Positions 59,192 through 64,000 of a stretch of 64,000 nt of DNA are shown here, one piece after another. The stretch spans positions 31,403-95,402 of the forward strand of contig NZ_JAMQON010000009.1 in assembly GCF_031624395.1 (NCBI RefSeq), read 5' to 3'. Both the position numbers and the translations under genes were made by a program. The notes beneath the pieces are model-generated. The model saw only the letters and a program-made list of their open reading frames with translations. It ran no database searches and was not told where the DNA came from. Source of the stretch: Halomicroarcula saliterrae (lineage in GTDB: Archaea; Halobacteriota; Halobacteria; Halobacteriales; Haloarculaceae). Position 1 is the first letter of the stretch. The number at the start of each line of letters is the position of its first letter.

Positions 59192-60982
59192 ATGGACGCA
59201 TGGAAAACGCTGGCCACCGTCGTCGCTGCGCTCGTCGTGGTCATCGTCGCCGCACAGCCACTCTACGTCGTCGCGCTGACGCTGTTCGACTACGGCCAGA
59301 CGCCCGACGGGACTTACGCGACGATGCAGACGAAAGACACCACTCGGTTTCCGGCGGATAACCCCGCACAGCTGAGTGCGTACACTGCCCAGGCCGCGAG
59401 ACCACCGGGCGCGAACGCCTCGTACGATACCGTCGTTCGTGTTCCCGAGGACGACTGGCAGACAGCGCTCGCAGCCTCTAGGTTACGAGCGGCCTCCGAC
59501 GCCATTGTCCTCTATAGCGACGCACCGGTCCCGGGCGACGGGAACGGAACTACTGCAACACGAAATGCGTCGACAGTACAGCTGTCTGGGGGCAATCCGG
59601 CACAGACCGCCGCGCAAATCGCGACACGAGGGAACGATAGCGACGACGTGAGCCCGAACAACGTCATCATCGTTAGCAACGAGTCGCCCCAGTGGGCGCT
59701 TCCGGCCGCCGCGTGGAGCGCCTACAGCGGTGACCCGATTCTTTACGCCAACGAGAACGGTGTCCCGAACGCCACGCAACGGGCCATCGACGATCTGAAC
59801 GCCTCACACGCATACGTCCTCGCGCCGCCTGATCTCGTGAGTCAGAACGCGCTCAATGAACTGGACGTCGAGTGGACACGCGTCAGCGGGTCGACGCCAC
59901 AGGACCACGCTGTCGAGATCGCGAAGTTCCGCGACGAGTCCCGGGACTTCGGCTGGGGTATCGACGAACGCGACAAGGTCGGGTACTACAACACGATGCT
60001 GGTCAATCCTGACCAGCCCGCCCACGCCGTCGCCAGCACGAACCTTCAGTGGGGGAAGGCCGGTCCGATACTCCTGGCCCACGACGACGGGACACTTCCC
60101 GCTGTCACGGAGAACTACCTCTGGCGAATCCAGTCAAGCTGGTTCTCCACGCCCGCTGAGGGCCCGTTTAACCACGTCTTCGTTCTGGGACCCCTAGAGG
60201 TGGTGTCTTGGGTGTCACAGGCCCGGAGTGACTACGCCGTCGAGATTACCCCCTACCGGCTCCAGGGACCCGGCATGAGCCCACTCGACGCGCTCTCGGC
60301 GTCGTGGGCAGCATTCAGTTTGCTGGGGGCGTCGTTCGTCTACGCACACATCCGCCGTCGGATTCCCGAGACGAGCGACTGGACCAAACTCGTGTGGCCG
60401 ATGTTCACACTGCTGCTCGGCCCCATTGGCCTGGGATTCTACTGGCTCGCCTACCGTGGCCGTGAGGTGGTCGAACGCGACGGCCACCAGCGCGTCGTCA
60501 GACCGTACTGGCTACGGGCCGCCTCTGCCACAGCGATGGGTATCGCCTTCGCCGCGAGCACGATGATAGCAGTCGCGTTCGGCCTCACCTACTTCGGGAT
60601 GCCGCTGGTGGTGTTCGAGAGCCCGGTGTTCATGCTCGGCAGTTCGATGGTGCTCATGATGGCTATCGTCTACGTCGTCGCATTCCTCGTCTCGTGGCTC
60701 ATCTTCCACATCCCGATGTTCGAGGAGTCACTCGACCTCGACCGACACGCGGCGACTCGGCGCGGCCTGCTGGCCGTCGGAGTGAGCATGACGAGCGTCT
60801 CAGTTGGAATGATGACGATGATGTACTTCCTGATGATGCTCAATCTCCCGATGATGCCCGGCGACGACAACATCCTGTGGTTCGGTGTGATGGTGTTCTC
60901 GACGCTCATTGGCTTTCTCATCGCCTGGCCGGTCAACGGCCTGCTCGTCCGCAAGAACGTCAAACCCGGAGGTGCACTATGA
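59192..60982 (+). CDS. Large membrane protein with cell-wall-binding-repeat-like ectodomain
   Basis: 596 residues. One N-terminal span (TVVAALVVVIVAAQPLYVVA), then about 300 residues outside with the CWB2-like pattern (NNVIIVSNESPQWALPAAAW, GDPILYANENGVPNATQRAI, DDLNASHAYVLAPPDLVSQN). Five or six helices follow (LSASWAAFSLLGASFVYAHI, WPMFTLLLGPIGLGFYWLAY, AMGIAFAASTMIAVAFGLTY, MVLMMAIVYVVAFLVSWLIF, SMTSVSVGMMTMMYFLMMLN), the last two Met-rich and DUF4396-like. Asn-x-Ser/Thr sites are plentiful. First gene of a three-gene operon with ATGA overlaps. A copper-linked surface transporter is a guess. Confidence 0.7.
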   Translation: MDAWKTLATVVAALVVVIVAAQPLYVVALTLFDYGQTPDGTYATMQTKDTTRFPADNPAQLSAYTAQAARPPGANASYDTVVRVPEDDWQTALAASRLRAASDAIVLYSDAPVPGDGNGTTATRNASTVQLSGGNPAQTAAQIATRGNDSDDVSPNNVIIVSNESPQWALPAAAWSAYSGDPILYANENGVPNATQRAIDDLNASHAYVLAPPDLVSQNALNELDVEWTRVSGSTPQDHAVEIAKFRDESRDFGWGIDERDKVGYYNTMLVNPDQPAHAVASTNLQWGKAGPILLAHDDGTLPAVTENYLWRIQSSWFSTPAEGPFNHVFVLGPLEVVSWVSQARSDYAVEITPYRLQGPGMSPLDALSASWAAFSLLGASFVYAHIRRRIPETSDWTKLVWPMFTLLLGPIGLGFYWLAYRGREVVERDGHQRVVRPYWLRAASATAMGIAFAASTMIAVAFGLTYFGMPLVVFESPVFMLGSSMVLMMAIVYVVAFLVSWLIFHIPMFEESLDLDRHAATRRGLLAVGVSMTSVSVGMMTMMYFLMMLNLPMMPGDDNILWFGVMVFSTLIGFLIAWPVNGLLVRKNVKPGGAL

Positions 60983-62199
60983 CCGATAAAAGCAGACGAC
61001 AGCTCCTGCGAGACCTGGCAACGATTCCGGCCGCGGCCGGTCTCGGTGGCATCGCAATGGCCCAGAGTGAAGACGGTGGGCAGCAGACTGGCCCCGAGAC
61101 AGCAGATTTCGACGAGTGGACGGCCACGACGATGACGACGCGGTTGGCCGGCGAAAACATGTACGAGACGGCGGCTGCCTACAGCCAGAGCGTCTATACG
61201 GCCATCAACGAACCGACCTACCCCGGCGCGCTCATCCTCGTCAACGATAGCGTACTCGAGGCGGCGCTCCCGGGTGTCGGCCTCATCCACCATCCTATCG
61301 ACGGCGCCGTGCTGCTGACACGGCAAGACGAACTGCCGCAGGCCACCCGCGACGAAATCGAGCGGGCGCATCCGGAGGGGGTCGGGATGGACGGCAACGT
61401 CCAGGTGTATCTCATTGGGAGCGAACGCTACATCAGCGACGCGGTCAGGCAGGAAGTCGAAGCGATGGGGATGGACGTCCGTCGCATTCCCGGTACCAAT
61501 CCGGTTCGCGTCGCCGCGAACCTCGACCAGTACGTCAGCTCGATGCACGGCAACCACGAGGACGAAGTGATTATCGGGAGCCTGGACGCCCCGGACCGCT
61601 CCATCCCAATCCAGTCCTGGAACGCCCATGGCGGCGACGGCTTCCTCTGGGTCGAAGCCGATTCGATTCCCGAGGAGACGGCCGAGCAGCTCGAAGCCCG
61701 ATACGACTACGCCTACATGTACCTCGTCGGCGACGAGGCGGCAATCAGCCCCGAGGTAGCCCGGAACCTCAGCGCGTACGGGCACGTCACACGGATTCCC
61801 GACGCCGGCGACCCCTATAGCGTGAGTGCCGCGTGGGCCGGGTTCAAAGACCTCGGCCGGAACCAGGGCTGGTGGTTCGGCGAGTGGTCCCGGAACATCG
61901 GATGGGGGCTGGCTGAGCCCGGACATAACTTCATCTTCTCGAACCCGAACGACTGGCAGACAGCCATCCCAGCCAGCGTCGAGAGCCACCGCGGCAAACA
62001 CGGGCCGATGCTCGCCGTCAGGCAGGACGAACTCCCCACGCCCGTCGAGAACTACCTGCGGAAGTTCTTCGAGCCGACCGACGCGGCGCCGTACGACCGC
62101 AAGTACAACCACGGCTGGATCGCCGGGCCACCAGAGACGATTAGCCGGGGCGTCCAGGCTCAGGTTCACGGCATTCTGGAGGGAGGTGGGCCGTCATGA
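60979..62199 (+). CDS. Tat-exported cell-wall-binding-repeat-like protein
   Basis: 406 residues. Twin-arginine signal (KSRRQLLRDLATIPAAAGLG), then repeats of the CWB2-like unit: PGALILVNDSVLEAALPGVG, HPIDGAVLLTRQDELPQATR, VQVYLIGSERYISDAVRQEV, and again near the end (DWQTAIPASVESHRGKHGPM, LAVRQDELPTPVENYLRKFF). The same fold unit is in the upstream membrane protein, so they may bind each other or the S-layer. It overlaps both neighbours by ATGA. No metal-binding cluster is obvious. Confidence 0.72.
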   Translation: MTDKSRRQLLRDLATIPAAAGLGGIAMAQSEDGGQQTGPETADFDEWTATTMTTRLAGENMYETAAAYSQSVYTAINEPTYPGALILVNDSVLEAALPGVGLIHHPIDGAVLLTRQDELPQATRDEIERAHPEGVGMDGNVQVYLIGSERYISDAVRQEVEAMGMDVRRIPGTNPVRVAANLDQYVSSMHGNHEDEVIIGSLDAPDRSIPIQSWNAHGGDGFLWVEADSIPEETAEQLEARYDYAYMYLVGDEAAISPEVARNLSAYGHVTRIPDAGDPYSVSAAWAGFKDLGRNQGWWFGEWSRNIGWGLAEPGHNFIFSNPNDWQTAIPASVESHRGKHGPMLAVRQDELPTPVENYLRKFFEPTDAAPYDRKYNHGWIAGPPETISRGVQAQVHGILEGGGPS

Positions 62200-62663
62200 G
62201 ACGAGTTATCGCACGCTACGACGACCCAGCCGATGCAACGGAAGCAGAAGAAGACCTCCGTAAGGACGGCTACGATCCGGAACGCCCGGATATCGAGAAT
62301 CCGTTCTTCGATCCTTCGGCTCGGCCACCGGAAGCACGTGGCCTGCTGTGGGGCGGTCTCGTCGGCGGCGTTCTCGGTGCGATACTCCTGTTAGCGATGG
62401 CCATGGATATGATTTGGTTCCCGCGTCTCAGTCCGATACTGTCAGCTGGGCGGCTTGCGCTCGTTACCTTCGGGTTCACCATCGGCATTGCCATCGGTGG
62501 CTTCATCGGCGGTGTCTGGGGATTGTCCAAAGACGTTCCGGAAGCCGAAGGCCCTCGTGTTGCAGTACGAGTCTCGGACGCAGAGGTGGACGAGGTCGAA
62601 GACCGACTGCGGATGCATGACCCCACGGTGGTCGACGATGCGGTCGCCCGACATGGTGGGTAG
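62196..62663 (+). CDS. Two-span membrane protein (DUF1269-like)
   Basis: 155 residues. ARYDDPADATEAEEDLRKDG and the final RVAVRVSDAEVDEVEDRLRM are cytosolic helical/strand parts. Two Gly-rich spans (LLWGGLVGGVLGAILLLAMA, LALVTFGFTIGIAIGGFIGG) lie between. The layout recalls DUF1269/general-stress membrane proteins. Last gene of the operon, after an ATGA overlap. Confidence 0.65.
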   Translation: MRRVIARYDDPADATEAEEDLRKDGYDPERPDIENPFFDPSARPPEARGLLWGGLVGGVLGAILLLAMAMDMIWFPRLSPILSAGRLALVTFGFTIGIAIGGFIGGVWGLSKDVPEAEGPRVAVRVSDAEVDEVEDRLRMHDPTVVDDAVARHGG

Positions 62664-62894
62664 TGAGTCATCGTAGCGTTCGTGTCGGCGGCTGGTCCGC
62701 TGGTCGGCTGGCTTTCTGCTTTGGGTATCTAGAGAGGTCGTAGTCGTGATCGTCGAGGAGACCGAGCATTTGGACTGCGTATAGGTTGATCTCGTGGTGG
62801 AGTGTGTCCGGTGAAGCTGGAACCTCCGGTTGAGGAAGGCAGCCTCCGCGAACAGTTCCGACAGTACAGTAAATTTGAAGCATGAAGGAGGACC

Positions 62895-64000
62895 TCAGGT
62901 GTCAGAGAATCGATCGGGCTCGATTCCCGACAACCGCATCGCGTTCCCGGTGACGCCGAGACTCATCCCCATGTCGCCGACCACGACTGCAAGCGCGACG
63001 CTCACTAGCCCCAGAGGGACGCCCAGTGCGAGCAGGAACTTCACGCCAAGACTCCCCCAGATATTCTGCCGAATGACGCCGTTGGCCGTGTGCGACAGTT
63101 CGTAGAGGTACGGCAGCTTGCCGATGTCGTCGCCCATCAGCGCGATGTCGGCGGTCTCGAGCGCGGTGTCAGTGCCAGCTGCGCCCATCGCGATGCCGAC
63201 TTCCGCGGTGGCGAGCGCGGGCGCATCGTTGATACCGTCGCCGACCATCGCCACCTCGCCGTACTCCGCCTGCAACTCCTCGACAGCGTCGACCTTCTCC
63301 TCCGGCAGGAGTTCGGCACGGTACTCGTCAACGCCGACCTCCTCGGCGATTGCCCGCGCGGTGCCCTCGTTGTCGCCGGTCAGCATCACGACGCGCTCGA
63401 CACCAAGCTCCTGCAGGCGCTGGACGGCTCGCTTCGAGGCCGGGCGTACCTCGTCGGCGATGGCGATGGCACCCAACAACTCCGATTCTGTCCCGACGAG
63501 GACGACCGTCTTGCCCTCTCGCTCCAGTGCGGCGAGCGCGTCCTCGGTGAACACCCCATCGTCGGACTCACCCGCGTCTTCCGCCATGGCGCCGCCATCC
63601 GTCTCACGGCGTGCCCGAGAGAGATCGAAGCCCAGCTCCTCGAAGAGCGCGGGCTTGCCCGCATAGTACGTTTCGCCATCGATTTCCCCGCGGATGCCCT
63701 TTCCGGTGAGGCTCTCGAAGCCGGTCGGGTCGGGCAGGTCGCCCACGCCCGCCTCGTCGGCGCGGGAAAGAATCGCTGTAGCGATGGGATGCTCGCTCCG
63801 CCGCTCCAGTCCGGCGGCGCGACGGAGCAGATCATCCTCCGTGGTGTCGCCGACCGGGACGATGTCGGTGACCGCGAGTTCGCCCTTCGTGAGCGTCCCC
63901 GTCTTGTCGAGCGCGACGGCGTCGACTTCGCCCATCGCCTCGAGGTAGTTGCCGCCCTTGATCAGGACGCCGTTCTTTGCGGCACTGGTGATGCCCGACA
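62895..64000 (-). CDS. P1B-type Zn/Cd ATPase, C-terminal part (5' end outside window)
   Basis: The frame is open through the right edge and reads SGITSAAKNGVLIKGGNYLE before the phosphorylation site [15 protein letters not shown]. Other motifs are TGDNEGTARAIAEEVGVDEY, MVGDGINDAPALATAEVGIA and the last membrane helices (FLLALGVPLGLVSVALAVVV). The sequence around DKTGT, with KGG before it, is that of CadA/ZntA-like exporters, not of the CPH copper pump at 45 kb. The membrane metal site and N-terminus lie outside the window, so metal choice is inferred. Confidence 0.9.
   Translation of the reverse strand, partial: SGITSAAKNGVLIKGGNYLEAMGEVDAVALDKTGTLTKGELAVTDIVPVGDTTEDDLLRRAAGLERRSEHPIATAILSRADEAGVGDLPDPTGFESLTGKGIRGEIDGETYYAGKPALFEELGFDLSRARRETDGGAMAEDAGESDDGVFTEDALAALEREGKTVVLVGTESELLGAIAIADEVRPASKRAVQRLQELGVERVVMLTGDNEGTARAIAEEVGVDEYRAELLPEEKVDAVEELQAEYGEVAMVGDGINDAPALATAEVGIAMGAAGTDTALETADIALMGDDIGKLPYLYELSHTANGVIRQNIWGSLGVKFLLALGVPLGLVSVALAVVVGDMGMSLGVTGNAMRLSGIEPDRFSDT

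Noticed and set aside
60670..62169. A 499-codon minus-strand frame opposite the cell-wall-binding-like operon
   Set aside because: It is the antisense of two well-supported overlapping genes, and its product is not acidic and has no domain.
62668..62883. 71-codon minus-strand frame near the end of the metal island
   Set aside because: It contains a possible helix (HHEINLYAVQMLGLLDDHDY) but no start signal or family match; not enough to call a gene or an insertion-sequence remnant.

Overview
The window is haloarchaeal DNA (class Halobacteria). It is mostly GC-rich, its proteins are very acidic, many start codons lie just downstream of a TATA-like box or overlap the previous stop, and it encodes archaeal Orc1/Cdc6 and TFB proteins. 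Two Orc1/Cdc6 loci, a ParA remnant, ribbon-helix-helix genes, many toxin-antitoxin modules, restriction-modification and a metal-resistance island suggest a megaplasmid or a plasmid-derived chromosomal island. I cannot tell which from the sequence alone.

Layout. 1-2 kb: the C-terminal part of an Orc1/Cdc6 initiator, then a scrambled partition/toxin junction (relE and parA both broken at the same point). 2-10 kb: a MazF-like toxin with a winged-helix partner, a Panacea-domain/PD-(D/E)xK/unknown/CoiA-like gene row that looks like a defence cassette, and a decayed rhomboid gene. 10-12.3 kb: the first of three loci pairing a winged-helix regulator with a divergent nucleoside-deoxyribosyltransferase-like protein (the others are at 28.6-30.9 kb and 43.0-44.2 kb). 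12.7-19.2 kb: a complete type I restriction-modification operon, hsdM-hsdS-hsdR plus an M48-type peptidase, with every junction overlapping by 8 nt. 19.4-23.3 kb: an AT-richer cargo block between two direct repeats of about 160 bp. 24.5-27.0 kb: a tightly packed operon of small genes interrupted by three 46-nt tRNA-like elements that lack an anticodon arm and show compensatory changes in the acceptor stem. 27-38 kb: accessory genes (TFB, HAD phosphatase, wHTH-PIN pair, nucleotidyltransferase, Fic) among GC-rich hairpins. 38.8-41.1 kb: a dead Orc1/Cdc6 gene beside four origin-like repeats. 41.2-42.9 kb: VapBC and a serine recombinase. 44.2-64 kb: a copper/heavy-metal resistance island.

The metal island joins a CPH-type P1B copper ATPase, a CopZ-like chaperone, a permease with two TRASH/YHS metal-binding segments, an Lrp-type regulator with a C-terminal TRASH-like domain, a Cys-rich Csp-like four-helix protein, His-rich and Met-rich small envelope proteins, a DUF302 protein, an ion channel, and a three-gene operon of cell-wall-binding-repeat-like proteins. 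The window ends inside a second, Zn/Cd-type P1B ATPase. The set fits sensing (Lrp-TRASH), buffering (CopZ, Csp) and export (CopB, permease) of copper.

The most unusual signals are: (1) the three tRNA-like 46-mers, each ending 7-8 nt before an ATG; (2) four dispersed copies of a long-spaced TTAACCAACA/TGTTGGTTAA inverted repeat; (3) three regulator/deoxyribosyltransferase-like loci, two of which share an operator-like sequence; (4) a candidate replication origin next to an Orc1 gene that has lost its AAA+ core. No complete tRNA, rRNA, CRISPR array or intact insertion sequence was seen.
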